A stretch of 64,000 bases of DNA from Streptomyces tendae (GCF_014650435.1 NZ_BMUY01000008.1:256285-320284); one strand, 5' to 3'. Shown: positions 44,994 to 57,087, counted from the stretch's first letter. Notes: generated from the letters alone by a model not told the origin. Made by a program: numbers and translations.

Positions 44994-45045
44994 CCTTCGG
45001 GTGACGCTGGGTACCCGTCCCGTACGGACACCCTCTGGAGGCTCC

Positions 45046-45885
45046 ATGCCCGCCACCGCCCCCACCTGGGACCCCGCCCAGTACCTGCGCCACGCCGGGC
45101 ACCGTGCCCGCCCCTTCACCGACCTCCTCGCCCGCATCCCGGACCTCCCCGCGGACCCGCCCCGCATCGCCGACCTCGGCTGCGGACCCGGCAACGTCAC
45201 CGTCCTGCTCGCCGACCGCTGGCCCACCGCCCGCATCACCGGCTACGACAACTCGCCCCCGATGCTCGAACGGGCCCGGCAGTACGCCGGCCCCACCCCC
45301 GGCGGCGGCCACCTCGACTTCGCCGCCGCCGACGCCCGCACCTGGACCCCCGACGAGCCCTGCGACCTCCTCGTCAGCAACGCCACCCTCCAGTGGGTCC
45401 CCGGCCACGCCGACCGCTTCCCCGACTGGATCGACCGCCTCGCCCCCGGCGGCACCCTCGCCCTCCAGGTGCCCGGCAACTTCGACGCCCCCAGCCACCG
45501 CCTGATGCGCGAGCTGGCCGGCTCCCGGCGCTGGCGGGACCGCCTCGCCGGCGTCCTGCGCCACGACGACGCCGTCCTCACCCCCCAGGGCTACCTGGCC
45601 CGCCTGACCGCCGCCGGCTGCACCGCCGACGTGTGGGAGACGACGTACGTCCACCTGCTGCCCGGCGACGACGCCGTCCTCGACTGGGTGAAGGGGACGG
45701 GACTGCGGCCCGTACTGGACGCCCTCGACGACGAGCCGGACGCCCGCGACGCCTTCGTCGAGGAGTACCGGGCCGTCCTGCGCGCCGCCTACCCCGCCGA
45801 GGCGCACGGCACCCCCTTCCCCTTCCGCCGCGTCTTCGCCGTCGCACGGAAGCCCGCGGGGCCCGCTCGGGAGGCAGGCCGGTGA
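45046..45885 (+). CDS. tam: trans-Aconitate 2-methyltransferase
   Basis: SAM-dependent methylase that detoxifies trans-aconitate, an inhibitor of aconitase, by methyl ester formation. 279 residues. SAM motif I is IADLGCGPGNVTVLLADRWP; SNATLQWVPGHADRFPDW and LAPGGTLALQVPGNFDAPSH are typical of Tam. ATG 45046 follows TGGAGG. The stop overlaps the GTG of the VOC gene (GTGA). Confidence 0.9.
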   Translation: MPATAPTWDPAQYLRHAGHRARPFTDLLARIPDLPADPPRIADLGCGPGNVTVLLADRWPTARITGYDNSPPMLERARQYAGPTPGGGHLDFAAADARTWTPDEPCDLLVSNATLQWVPGHADRFPDWIDRLAPGGTLALQVPGNFDAPSHRLMRELAGSRRWRDRLAGVLRHDDAVLTPQGYLARLTAAGCTADVWETTYVHLLPGDDAVLDWVKGTGLRPVLDALDDEPDARDAFVEEYRAVLRAAYPAEAHGTPFPFRRVFAVARKPAGPAREAGR

Positions 45886-46256
45886 TCACCGGCCTCGACC
45901 ACGTGCAGCTCGCCGCGCCGCCCGGCGCCGAGGAAGTGCTGCGCGCCTTCTACACCGGCGTCCTCGGCATGACCGAGATCCCGAAACCGCCCGTGCTCGC
46001 CGCCCGCGGCGGCTGCTGGTTCCAGGCGGGCACCGCCCAGCTCCACCTGGGCGTCGAGACCGGTTTCCGGCCCGCCCGCAAGGCCCACCCCGGGCTGCGG
46101 GTCACCGGGATCGACGCCTACGCCGCCCGCCTGGAGGCCCGGGGCACGCCCGTCACCTGGAACGACGACCTGCCCGGACACCGGCGCTTCCACTGCGCCG
46201 ATCCCGTCGGCAACCGGCTGGAGTTCCTGGAACCGGACGGACCCGCCCGGCCCTGA
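45882..46256 (+). CDS. VOC (glyoxalase/bleomycin resistance) family protein
   Basis: A 124-residue protein of two beta-alpha-beta-beta-beta modules. ITGLDHVQLAAPPGAEE and the closing HCADPVGNRLEFLEP are the family ends and hold candidate metal ligands (His, Glu). Translationally coupled to tam by a 4-bp overlap, so probably co-regulated by TamR. Function unknown. Confidence 0.85.
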   Translation: MITGLDHVQLAAPPGAEEVLRAFYTGVLGMTEIPKPPVLAARGGCWFQAGTAQLHLGVETGFRPARKAHPGLRVTGIDAYAARLEARGTPVTWNDDLPGHRRFHCADPVGNRLEFLEPDGPARP

Positions 46257-46268
46257 CCCCGACCGGGC

Positions 46269-47444
46269 TCACACCACCCCGTCCGCGGCGAGCGCGTCGA
46301 TGTCCTCCGCCGACAGCCCGAGGCCCTCGAGTACGGCGCGGGTGTGCTCGCCCAGCGCCGGGACCGCCTCCATGCGGGGCGCGTCCCCGGTCCAACCCGG
46401 CGGTGCCAGTGCCGGGACCGGACCGGCCGGGGTGGGCACCTCGTGCAGGCGTCCACGTGCGGCCAGCTGCGGGTGGTCCCACACCTCGGCGAGCGTGTTC
46501 ACCCGCGCGTTGGCGACCGGCACCGCGTCGAGCAGCTCGACCGCCTCCGCGGCGGTCAGCTCCGCGAACCGGGCCGCGATCAGCCCGCCCAGCTCCTCCC
46601 GGTGCGCGTCGCGGTCCGCGTTGGTGGCGTAGTGCGGATGCCCGGCCAGCTCCGGACGGTCCAGGAAGCCCGCGCAGAAGCCCTGCCACTCGCGCTCGTT
46701 CTGCACCGCCGTCATCACGATCTTCCCGTCGCCCGCCGTGAACGGGCCGTACGGATAGATCGTCGCGTGCGAGGCGCCCGCCCGCGGCGGCGGACGGCCG
46801 CCGTCGAAGGAGTAGTAGAGGGGAAAGCCCAGCCACTCCACGGTGGCCTCCAGCATCGACACGTCCAGATGCGTGCCCCGCCCCGTCCGGCCGCGTTCCA
46901 GGAGCGCGCCCAGGATCGAGCTGTACGCGTACATCCCGGCGGCGACGTCCGACACCGGAATGCCCGCCTTGGCCATGTCGTCCGGCGTGCCCGTGACCGA
47001 CAGCAGCCCCGCCTCGGACTGCACCAGCAGGTCGTACGCCTTGCGGTCCGCGTAGGGGCCCGGCGCGCCGTAGCCGGAGATGTCGCACACGATCAGCTCC
47101 GGATGCGCGGCACGCAGCTCCCGCGCGCCCAGTCCGGCCCGCTCGGCCGCGCCCGGCGCCAGGTTCTGCAGGAAGACGTCCGCGTCCGCGATCAGCCTGC
47201 GCAGCAGCTCCAGGCCGCGCGGATCCTTGAAGTCCAGGGTGAGGGACTCCTTGTTGCGGTTGACCCACACGAAGTGCGAGCTCAGACCCCGCACCCGGGT
47301 GTCGTACGCCCGCGCGAAGTCCCCCGTCCCCGGGCGCTCCACCTTGATCACCCGGGCGCCGAGGTCGGCGAGCTGACGGCTGGCGTAGGGAGCGGCGATC
47401 GCCTGCTCCAGCGCGACGACAGTGACTCCGCGCAGCGGTTGCAT
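46269..47444 (-). CDS. Class III CoA-transferase (CaiB/BaiF)
   Basis: A 391-residue acyl-CoA transferase. The N-terminal LADLGARVIKVERPGTGDFAR and the catalytic Asp in RKAYDLLVQSEAG, followed by GTHLDVSMLEA, define the family. The substrate is not predictable. It lies 44 bp downstream of the TetR gene on the same strand and may be cotranscribed with the desaturase/TetR pair. Confidence 0.9.
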   Translation of the reverse strand: MQPLRGVTVVALEQAIAAPYASRQLADLGARVIKVERPGTGDFARAYDTRVRGLSSHFVWVNRNKESLTLDFKDPRGLELLRRLIADADVFLQNLAPGAAERAGLGARELRAAHPELIVCDISGYGAPGPYADRKAYDLLVQSEAGLLSVTGTPDDMAKAGIPVSDVAAGMYAYSSILGALLERGRTGRGTHLDVSMLEATVEWLGFPLYYSFDGGRPPPRAGASHATIYPYGPFTAGDGKIVMTAVQNEREWQGFCAGFLDRPELAGHPHYATNADRDAHREELGGLIAARFAELTAAEAVELLDAVPVANARVNTLAEVWDHPQLAARGRLHEVPTPAGPVPALAPPGWTGDAPRMEAVPALGEHTRAVLEGLGLSAEDIDALAADGVV

Positions 47445-47488
47445 GCCCTCAGCCCTGCCCTCAGCTCTCAGCCTTCAGCTCTCCGCCC
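47445..47488. repeat. CCCTCAGC(TC)-type irregular tandem repeats
   Basis: About four irregular 11-16 bp units containing CCCTCAGC or CCTTCAGC fill the space between the TetR stop and the CoA-transferase start. Confidence 0.5.
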
Positions 47489-48166
47489 TCAGCTCTTGCG
47501 GTGCCCGATCAGCCGGGGCTTGGGCTCCAGACCGTCCAGGCCGTGCCACGCCAGGTTCACCAGGTGCGCCGCCACCTCCGCCTTCTTCGGGCGGCGCACG
47601 TCCAGCCACCACTGGCCGGTCAGCGCCACCATGCCGACCAGCGCCTGCGCGTACAGCGGAGCCAGCTTGGCGTCGAAGCCGCGGCTCTTGAACTCCCGTC
47701 CCAGGATGTCCTCCACCTGGGTGGCGATGTCCGAGATGAGGGAGGCGAAGGTACCCGTCGACTGCGGGATGGGGGAGTCGCGGACCAGGATGCGGAAGCC
47801 GTCCGTGTACTCCTCGATGTAGTCCAGGAGCGCGAAGGCGGCCTGCTCGCACAGCTCACGCGGATGGCCTGCCGTCAGCGAGCCGGTCACCATGTCGAGC
47901 AGCCGCCGCATCTCGCGGTCCACGACCACCGCGTACAGGCCCTCCTTGCCGCCGAAATGCTCGTACACCACCGGCTTGGACACCCCGGCCTTCGCCGCGA
48001 TCTCCTCCACGGACGTGCCCTCGAAACCCTTCGCCGCGAAGAGGGTGCGGCCGATCTCCAGCAGCTGCTGGCGGCGCTCCGCACCGGTCATCCGGGTGCG
48101 ACGCGCTCGCCGCGGCTTCTCGTTGCCTGGGGTGCTGCTGGAGTCGGTCGCCACGGCGTCAATCAT
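47489..48166 (-). CDS. TetR family regulator coupled to desaturase
   Basis: A 225-residue repressor. The N-terminal HTH is FEGTSVEEIAAKAGVSKPVV followed by YEHFGGKEGLY, and the C-terminal helices form a ligand pocket. ATG 48166 overlaps the desaturase stop as ATGA, so the two are made together. By analogy with other desaturase-linked TetR proteins it may sense acyl-CoA; the palindromes at 49252-49271 are its probable operator. Confidence 0.88.
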   Translation of the reverse strand: MIDAVATDSSSTPGNEKPRRARRTRMTGAERRQQLLEIGRTLFAAKGFEGTSVEEIAAKAGVSKPVVYEHFGGKEGLYAVVVDREMRRLLDMVTGSLTAGHPRELCEQAAFALLDYIEEYTDGFRILVRDSPIPQSTGTFASLISDIATQVEDILGREFKSRGFDAKLAPLYAQALVGMVALTGQWWLDVRRPKKAEVAAHLVNLAWHGLDGLEPKPRLIGHRKS

Positions 48167-49173
48167 GCCGCCTTCGCCGTCTCCTTCCGGCGGCGGGCGC
48201 CGTCTTGATCCGGGTTGCGGCGCGAATCGATACGCGAGCGTGACGGCCAGCGCACGTCGTACGCCCAACCCAGCTGCTCGAACCAGCGGATCAGCCGGGC
48301 ACTCGAATCGAGCTGGCCGCGCATCACCCCGTGCCGCGCCGAGGTCGGGTCCGCGTGGTGCAGGTTGTGCCAGGACTCGCCGCAGGACAGGATCGCCAGC
48401 CACCAGACGTTGCCCGAGCGGTCCCGGGACTTGAAGGGACGCTTGCCCACGGCATGGCAGATCGAGTTGATCGACCAGGTCACGTGGTGAAGCAACGCCA
48501 CCCGCACGAGTGAACCCCAGAAGAAACCGGTGAACGCGCCCCACCAGGACATCGTCACCAGCCCGCCGATCAGCGCGGGCAGCGCCAGGGACACCACGGT
48601 CCACAGGATGAACTGGCGGGAGATCGCACGCAGCGCGGGGTCCTTGATCAGATCCGGGGCGTACTTGTCCTGCGGCGTCTGCTCCTCGTCGAACATCCAG
48701 GCGATGTGGGCCCACCACAGGCCCTTGATCAGGGCGGGCACCGTCTCGCCGTACCGCCACGGCGAATGCGGGTCGCCCTCGTCGTCGGAGAACTTGTGGT
48801 GCTTGCGGTGGTCGGCCACCCAGCGGACCAGCGGCCCCTCGACCGCCATCGAACCCGCGATCGCCAACGCGATCTTCAACGGCCGTTTCGCCTTGAAGGA
48901 ACCGTGGGTGAAGTGGCGGTGGAAGCCGATCGTGATGCCGTGGCAGCCCAAGAAGTAGAAGAAGACCAGCAGCCCCAGGTCCAGCCAGCTCACGCCCCAG
49001 CCCCAGGCCAGTGGCACCGCCGCCACCAGCGCGAGGAACGGAAGGGTGATGAACAACAACAGCGTGATCTGCTCGATCGACCGCTTCTGCTCACCACCCA
49101 GCGTGGCGGAGGGCGCCGCGGCCGGGTCGGCCGGCTGCGGAGCGTCTGGGATCACATCGGAACTCGTGGTCAT
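48163..49173 (-). CDS. Acyl-CoA/fatty acid desaturase
   Basis: Membrane di-iron desaturase, 336 residues, introducing a double bond into fatty acyl chains. The three histidine boxes are present: HRHFTH, HRKHH and WHNLHH. Four membrane helices, the first pair at LLLFITLPFLALVAAVPLAW and LGLLVFFYFLGCHGIT. ATG 49173. First gene of an operon with the TetR regulator. Confidence 0.92.
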   Translation of the reverse strand: MTTSSDVIPDAPQPADPAAAPSATLGGEQKRSIEQITLLLFITLPFLALVAAVPLAWGWGVSWLDLGLLVFFYFLGCHGITIGFHRHFTHGSFKAKRPLKIALAIAGSMAVEGPLVRWVADHRKHHKFSDDEGDPHSPWRYGETVPALIKGLWWAHIAWMFDEEQTPQDKYAPDLIKDPALRAISRQFILWTVVSLALPALIGGLVTMSWWGAFTGFFWGSLVRVALLHHVTWSINSICHAVGKRPFKSRDRSGNVWWLAILSCGESWHNLHHADPTSARHGVMRGQLDSSARLIRWFEQLGWAYDVRWPSRSRIDSRRNPDQDGARRRKETAKAA

Positions 49174-49251
49174 GCGCGTCCCCTGGGGGGTCGAGGGTGG
49201 GGTCGTGTGGTGTGGCCGGTGCCGGGCTGCGGAAACCATGCACGGTTTTCC

Positions 49252-49271
49252 TACGGTTCCGTAACCTACGG
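49252..49271. promoter_or_regulatory. Overlapping palindromes of desaturase promoter
   Basis: TACGG-TT-CCGTA (49252-49263) and CCGTA-ACC-TACGG (49259-49271) share a half-site, and a further ACGTAAG half follows. They lie about 80-100 bp upstream of the desaturase ATG and about 210 bp upstream of ppc. Likely TetR sites. Confidence 0.5.
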
Positions 49272-49478
49272 CGACGTAAGTATGGCAGTGCGTGGCCGCG
49301 CGGCAAGAGCCCCAGAGCCTGCGCGTCCCGGCCGACACCTATCCTGGGAGTCGGTCGGACAGCGCGGTCCGCTCTGATTACTTCCCGGACGTCCGGCCCG
49401 GTAAGCGGCGCCCGCCGCGCGAGACGGCCGTCCGGGTTCCCTCCCAGACGAGCTTCAACACTGCAAGGAGCCGCACCT

Positions 49479-52214
<2,736 letters not shown>

Positions 52215-52227
52215 CGCCCCGTAGCCT

Positions 52228-52265
52228 GCGGGCAGTCGTGCCGCTGGGGCGGCACGGGTGGGCGC
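52228..52265. repeat. Interspersed hairpin element, copy B (ppc terminator)
   Basis: Identical over 38 bp to 37317-37354. It includes the 8-bp stem CGTGCCGC (52237-52244) and GCGGCACG (52249-52256) with loop TGGG, 14 bp after the ppc stop. The longer element extends to about 52347, where GCGCCCACCC is complementary to the GGGTGGGCGC at its head. Confidence 0.8.
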
Positions 52266-52372
52266 TGGGGGTACCTCCCAGGCCGTTCAGGCACTGGGGG
52301 AGGCGCCCCTTAAGCGCCGGGCTGCGCGACTCACCCCGCGCCCACCCCCGACGCCCCGCACGTGAAAACACC

Positions 52373-52405
52373 GGTGCCCCGAGCTCGTACAGAGCCCGGG
52401 GCACC
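52373..52405. terminator. Bidirectional hairpin between convergent genes
   Basis: A 14-bp stem with one mismatch (GGTGCCCCGAGCTC at 52373-52386, GAGCCCGGGGCACC at 52392-52405) and a 5-nt loop between ppc and the convergent membrane-protein gene. Confidence 0.65.
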
Positions 52406-52426
52406 CTCACGTCGTACGTCAAAACC

Positions 52427-52957
52427 TCACACCGCGAAGAACGCCGCCGTCAGCAACCCAACCCCCACCCCCGCCATCCCCCACGCCACCCGAGTCCGCC
52501 GCAACCCCCCGGCCACGACCACCGACGCAAGTAACAACGCCCCACCCAACGGCACCCACGCGTACAGAACCCCCGCCGGCCCCGAACGCACCGCCTCGCC
52601 ACTACCGGGCTTCAACACCACGCTGTACGTCCGCCCCTTCGCCACCGCGACCGAGTCCTCGATCACGACCCGCTCCCGCGCCTGCGACCCCGCCGACACC
52701 GGCGAGTACGGACCGCTGCACGTCCCCCCACCGCACCGCGTCACCTCGACCGTGCCCTGCTCCCGCCCCTTGGTCAGCAACACGTGCTGCGCCGTGCCCC
52801 ACGACGCCCACACCCCCGCGATCAGGATCAACGCCGCGACCGTACCCATCGACGCGACCCGCCCGAACCGCAACAGGACGGCGGACGCCGAGGACGCGGA
52901 GGAAGAGGCCTGACGGGCACGAGCGGCGGCGGCAGAGGCAGGCATGGCCGGGATCAT
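52427..52957 (-). CDS. Two-helix membrane protein, function unknown
   Basis: A 176-residue protein. An Ala/Ser-rich N-terminus leads to a membrane helix (MGTVAALILIAGVWASWGTA). An extracytoplasmic domain with a Cys pair (RCGGGTCSGPYSPV) follows, and then a C-terminal pair of helices (AWVPLGGALLLASVVVAGGL and VAWGMAGVGVGLLTAAFF). ATG 52957 (MIPAMPASA) or 52945. Resembles DUF3592-like proteins in plan, but I do not claim the family. Confidence 0.65.
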   Translation of the reverse strand: MIPAMPASAAAARARQASSSASSASAVLLRFGRVASMGTVAALILIAGVWASWGTAQHVLLTKGREQGTVEVTRCGGGTCSGPYSPVSAGSQARERVVIEDSVAVAKGRTYSVVLKPGSGEAVRSGPAGVLYAWVPLGGALLLASVVVAGGLRRTRVAWGMAGVGVGLLTAAFFAV

Positions 52958-53009
52958 TGGCCATACCTACGCGCCCGGTCAACTCACTCGCGCACCATCA
53001 ACGGACAAG

Positions 53010-53612
53010 TCAGGAGTTGTACGCGCTCTGCGCCCGCTCCAGACCCTCGATCACCAGAGCCTCCACCGCGTCCGCCGCCCGGTCGACGAAGTAGTCCAGC
53101 TCCTTGCGCTCCGTCGACGAGAAGTCCCGCAGCACGAAATCCGCCACCGGCATCCGCCCCGGCGGCCGCCCGATCCCAAATCGCACCCGGTGGTAGTCCG
53201 GACCCAGCGACTTCGTGATCGACTTCAGGCCGTTGTGCCCGTTGTCCCCGCCGCCCAGCTTCAGCCGCAGCACGCCGTAGTCGATGTCCAACTCGTCGTG
53301 CACCGCCACGATGTTGCCGACCGGAACCTTGTAGAAGTCCCGCAGCGCCGTCACCGGACCGCCCGACACGTTCATGAACGACATCGGCTTCGCCAGGATC
53401 ACCCGCCGGTTGGCCGGCCCCGGCGGACCGATCCGCCCCTCGACCACCTGCGCCTGCGCCTTGCCGTGCCGTTTGAAGCGCGCCCCGATCCGCTCCGCCA
53501 GCAGGTCCGCCACCATGAAACCGACGTTGTGCCGGTTCGCGGCGTACTCGGGGCCCGGATTCCCGAGGCCGGCCACCAGCCACGGAGCGCCCGCGTCCGT
53601 CGTCACGTCCAT
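53010..53612 (-). CDS. pth: Peptidyl-tRNA hydrolase
   Basis: Frees tRNA from prematurely released peptidyl-tRNA. 200 residues. GLGNPGPEYAANRHNVGF holds the substrate Asn and catalytic His, KPMSFMNVSGGP and VHDELDIDYG the other active-site residues, and GGDNGHNGLKSI the product-binding loop. ATG 53612. Follows rplY in the conserved order prs-rplY-pth. Confidence 0.95.
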   Translation of the reverse strand: MDVTTDAGAPWLVAGLGNPGPEYAANRHNVGFMVADLLAERIGARFKRHGKAQAQVVEGRIGPPGPANRRVILAKPMSFMNVSGGPVTALRDFYKVPVGNIVAVHDELDIDYGVLRLKLGGGDNGHNGLKSITKSLGPDYHRVRFGIGRPPGRMPVADFVLRDFSSTERKELDYFVDRAADAVEALVIEGLERAQSAYNS

Positions 53613-53670
53613 GTCTCCTTCGTGTCCCTAGAACCCGTCCGTACCCGTCCGTATCCGTCCACACATACGC

Positions 53671-53705
53671 GTCGGCCGCTGCCCCGCACGGGAACAGCGG
53701 CCGAC
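53671..53705. terminator. Hairpin between rplY and pth
   Basis: A perfect 11-bp inverted repeat, GTCGGCCGCTG (53671-53681) and CAGCGGCCGAC (53695-53705), 24 bp after the rplY stop. Short CCCGTCCGTA repeats follow toward pth. Confidence 0.55.
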
Positions 53706-53728
53706 CACACGATGACCGTGGGGGAGGA

Positions 53729-54319
53729 TCAGGCCTCGGCGGCCTCTTCGCCCTCGCCCTCGGCCGGGGCCTCCTCGGCCTGCGCGGCCAGGACCTGCAG
53801 CACCACGGTGTCGCCGTCCACGTCCAGCTTCACGCCGGACGGCAGCGCGATGTCCTTGGCGTGGATCGAGGCACCGGCCTCCAGACCCGCCACCGACACG
53901 GTGACCTGCTGCGGGATGTGCGTGGCCTCGGCCTCGACCGGCAGCGCGTCCAGGACGTACTCCAGCAGGTAGCCGCCCGGGGCCAGCTCGCCCTCGGCCT
54001 GCACCGGGATCTCGACCGACACGGTCTCGCCGCGCTTCACCAGCTGCAGGTCGACGTGCTCCAGGAAGCCCTTGATCGGGTCACGCTGGACCGACTTCGG
54101 GATCGCCAGCTCGTTGGTCTTGCCGTCGATGTCCAGCGCGATCAGCACGTTCGACGTACGCAGCGCCATCAGCAGCTCGTGACCCGGCAGGGTCAGGTGC
54201 AGCGGGTCCGAACCGTGGCCGTACAGAACGCCGGGGACCTTGTTGTCACGACGGATACGACGCGCGGCGCCCTTGCCGAACTCGGTACGGGACTCGGCGG
54301 TGAGCTTCACCTCGGCCAT
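53729..54319 (-). CDS. rplY: 50S ribosomal protein L25 (general stress protein Ctc type)
   Basis: 5S rRNA-binding ribosomal protein, 196 residues, the long TL5/Ctc form with an L25 N-domain (MAEVKLTAESRTEFGKGAAR), a beta C-terminal domain and an acidic Glu/Ala tail. ATG 54319 has GAGGAG upstream; the frame is open further but without family sequence. Confidence 0.93.
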   Translation of the reverse strand: MAEVKLTAESRTEFGKGAARRIRRDNKVPGVLYGHGSDPLHLTLPGHELLMALRTSNVLIALDIDGKTNELAIPKSVQRDPIKGFLEHVDLQLVKRGETVSVEIPVQAEGELAPGGYLLEYVLDALPVEAEATHIPQQVTVSVAGLEAGASIHAKDIALPSGVKLDVDGDTVVLQVLAAQAEEAPAEGEGEEAAEA

Positions 54320-54420
54320 GATCACTCCTCGTAGAAAGAAAGAAACGGACGTGGTCACCCGGCCACGAACGGCCTGCTACGAAGAGCGCGTCGATAACGG
54401 ACAGCCACACCCGCGAACAC

Positions 54421-54480
54421 GGGTACGGCCTCCCTCGCCGAGCAACTTCAGCAGTCTACTCGGAGAGGAAGGCCGTACCC
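54421..54480. terminator. Strong hairpin terminator of prs
   Basis: A long inverted repeat with perfect outer arms GGGTACGGCCT (54421-54431) and AGGCCGTACCC (54470-54480), extended inward by CTCGCCGAG/CTCGGAGAG. It lies between prs and rplY. Confidence 0.75.
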
Positions 54481-54532
54481 AAAACGATCAACAGGCGGTA
54501 CCGGAGCCTGCAGAACGGTTACTGCACAATGC

Positions 54533-55507
54533 TCACTGCTCGTCGAACAGGCTCGTCACCGAACCGTCCTCGAACACCTCACGCACCGCACGCGCGATCG
54601 TCGGCGCGATCGACAGCACCGTGATCTTGTCCAGCTCCAGCTCGCTCGCCGACGGCAGCGTGTTCGTGAACACGAACTCGCTCACCTTCGAGTTCTTCAA
54701 ACGGTCCGCCGCCGGACCCGACAGCACACCGTGCGTCGCCGTCACGATGACGTCCTCCGCACCGTGCGCGAACAGCGCGTCCGCCGCCGCACAGATCGTG
54801 CCACCCGTGTCGATCATGTCGTCCACCAGGACGCAGATACGCCCCTTCACGTCACCCACGACCTCGTGCACCGTGACCTGGTTCGCCACGTCCTTGTCAC
54901 GCCGCTTGTGCACGATCGCCAGCGGCGCGCCCAGACGGTCGCACCACCGGTCCGCCACCCGCACCCGGCCCGCGTCCGGCGAGACCACCGTCAGCTTCGA
55001 ACGGTCCACCTTCGCACCCACGTAGTCCGCCAGCAGCGGCAGCGCGAACAGGTGGTCCACCGGACCGTCGAAGAAGCCCTGGATCTGGTCCGTGTGCAGA
55101 TCCACCGCCAGGATCCGGTCCGCACCCGCGGTCTTCATCAGGTCCGCGATCAGACGCGCCGAGATCGGTTCACGCCCACGGTGCTTCTTGTCCTGCCGCG
55201 CGTAACCGTAGAACGGCACGATGACGGTGATGGAGCGGGCCGACGCGCGCTTCAACGCGTCGATCATGATCAACTGCTCCATGACCCACTTGTTGATCGG
55301 AGCCGTGTGGCTCTGGATCAGGAAACAGTCCGCACCACGCGCCGACTCCTGATACCGCACATAGATCTCACCGTTGGCGAAGTCGAAGGCCTTCGTCGGG
55401 ACGACCCCGACACCCAGCTGCTGGGCGACCTCCTCGGCAAGCTCGGGGTGTGCGCGGCCGGAGAAGAACATCATCTTCTTCTCGCCGGTCGTCTTGATCC
55501 CGGTCAC
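54533..55507 (-). CDS. prs: Ribose-phosphate pyrophosphokinase
   Basis: Makes PRPP from ribose-5-phosphate and ATP, for nucleotide, His and Trp synthesis. 324 residues. N-terminal FFSGRAHPELAEEVAQQLG, the flexible loop KKHRGREPIS and the PRPP-binding VLVDDMIDTGGT are intact. GTG 55507 follows GAGGAG. Downstream of glmU on the same strand, separated by 131 bp. Confidence 0.95.
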   Translation of the reverse strand: MTGIKTTGEKKMMFFSGRAHPELAEEVAQQLGVGVVPTKAFDFANGEIYVRYQESARGADCFLIQSHTAPINKWVMEQLIMIDALKRASARSITVIVPFYGYARQDKKHRGREPISARLIADLMKTAGADRILAVDLHTDQIQGFFDGPVDHLFALPLLADYVGAKVDRSKLTVVSPDAGRVRVADRWCDRLGAPLAIVHKRRDKDVANQVTVHEVVGDVKGRICVLVDDMIDTGGTICAAADALFAHGAEDVIVTATHGVLSGPAADRLKNSKVSEFVFTNTLPSASELELDKITVLSIAPTIARAVREVFEDGSVTSLFDEQ

Positions 55508-55638
55508 AGCACTTTCTCCTCAGAGGTTCGCAGCTGAGCTCATGGGCGCTCTCCCGACTGGCCGCGGGGGCGTCTCAGCTGGTGGGGTGCGGATGTGCAC
55601 TTATCACGGTACGCCGTGTTCGACGCGCCGGTTTCCGG

Positions 55639-57087
55639 TCAGTCTTCGCCGCCCGCCTCGCGGGACACCGCCTCGGCCGCCTTCGCCGCCGCGCTCCCCG
55701 GACGCTTCCGGGCCACCCAACCCTCGATATTCCGCTGCTGGCCACGGGCCACGGCCAGCGAACCGGGCGGCACGTCCTTCGTGATCACCGAGCCGGCGGC
55801 GGTGTAGGCACCGTCCCCGACCGTGACAGGAGCCACAAACATGTTGTCCGAACCCGTACGGCAGTGCGAGCCGATCGTCGTGTGGTGCTTGTCCTGACCG
55901 TCGTAGTTCACGAACACACTCGCGGCACCGATGTTCGTGAAGTCCCCGACCGTCGCGTCACCCATGTAGGAAAGGTGCGGAACCTTCGTCCCCTCACCGA
56001 TCGACGAGTTCTTCGCCTCCACGAACGTACCGATCTTCGACTTCAGCCCGAGCCGGGTACCCGGCCGCAGATACGCGTACGGACCCACGGACGCCTGCGG
56101 ACCCACATGGGCGCCGTTGGCCACCGTGTTGTCCACCCGCGCCCCGGCCTCCACCCGCGTGTCCGTGAGCCGCGTGTTCGGCCCGACCTCGCACCCCTCG
56201 GCGAGATGCGTGGCGCCGTGCAGCTGCGTACCCGGGTGGAGGACCACGTCCTGCTCGAACGTCACCGTCACGTCCACCCACGTCGTCGCCGGATCCACCA
56301 CCGTCACGCCGGCCAGCATCGCCCCCGTCAGCAACCGGTCGTTCAGGATCCGACGCGCCTCGGCGAGCTGCACACGGTTGTTGATCCCCGCGATCTCCCG
56401 GTGGTCACCCGCCACCGACGCGCCCACCCGGTGCCCCGCCTCACGCAGGATCCCGAGCACGTCCGTGAGGTACTCCTCGCCCTGGCTGTTGTCCGTGCGC
56501 ACCTTGCCCAGCGCGTCCGCGAGCAACTGCCCGTCGAAGGCGAACACACCCGAGTTGATCTCCCGGATCGCCCGCTGCGACTCCGACGCGTCCTTGTGCT
56601 CCACGATCGCCGTCACGGCACCCGAGGCCCCGTCCCGCACGATCCGCCCGTACCCCGTCGCGTCCGGCACCTCGGCCGTCAGCACCGTCACGGCGTTCCC
56701 GTCGGCGGTGTGCGTGGCGGCGAGGGCCTTGAGTGTCTCGCCGGTGAGGAGGGGAGTGTCCCCGCAGACGACCACGACGACCCCGTCCACGGCACCGCCC
56801 AGCGCCTCAAGACCCATCCGCACGGCGTGCCCGGTGCCGTTCTGCTGCTCCTGGACGGCGGTGCGTACGTCGGGGGCGACCTCGGCGAGGTGCGCGGTGA
56901 CCTTCTCGCGGGCGTGCCCGACGACGGCGACCAGGTTCTCGGGGTCCAGCTCACCGGCGGCGGCGAGCACGTGCCCCACGAGGGACCGGCCGCACAGCTC
57001 GTGCAGGACCTTGGGTGTGGCCGACTTCATACGGGTGCCCTCACCCGCTGCGAGAACGACGACGGCTGCCGGGCGAATGGCGCTCAC
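55639..57087 (-). CDS. glmU: Bifunctional UDP-GlcNAc pyrophosphorylase / GlcN-1-P acetyltransferase
   Basis: Makes UDP-GlcNAc for cell wall synthesis, 482 residues. The N-terminal uridyltransferase begins with VVVLAAGEGTRMKSATPKVL, and the C-terminal half is a left-handed beta-helix with hexapeptide repeats. HLSYMGDATVG and ITKDVPPGSLAVARG are typical. GTG 57087 starts at the family N-terminus; the open frame further upstream runs through the tRNA-Gln gene and is not coding. Confidence 0.95.
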   Translation of the reverse strand: MSAIRPAAVVVLAAGEGTRMKSATPKVLHELCGRSLVGHVLAAAGELDPENLVAVVGHAREKVTAHLAEVAPDVRTAVQEQQNGTGHAVRMGLEALGGAVDGVVVVVCGDTPLLTGETLKALAATHTADGNAVTVLTAEVPDATGYGRIVRDGASGAVTAIVEHKDASESQRAIREINSGVFAFDGQLLADALGKVRTDNSQGEEYLTDVLGILREAGHRVGASVAGDHREIAGINNRVQLAEARRILNDRLLTGAMLAGVTVVDPATTWVDVTVTFEQDVVLHPGTQLHGATHLAEGCEVGPNTRLTDTRVEAGARVDNTVANGAHVGPQASVGPYAYLRPGTRLGLKSKIGTFVEAKNSSIGEGTKVPHLSYMGDATVGDFTNIGAASVFVNYDGQDKHHTTIGSHCRTGSDNMFVAPVTVGDGAYTAAGSVITKDVPPGSLAVARGQQRNIEGWVARKRPGSAAAKAAEAVSREAGGED

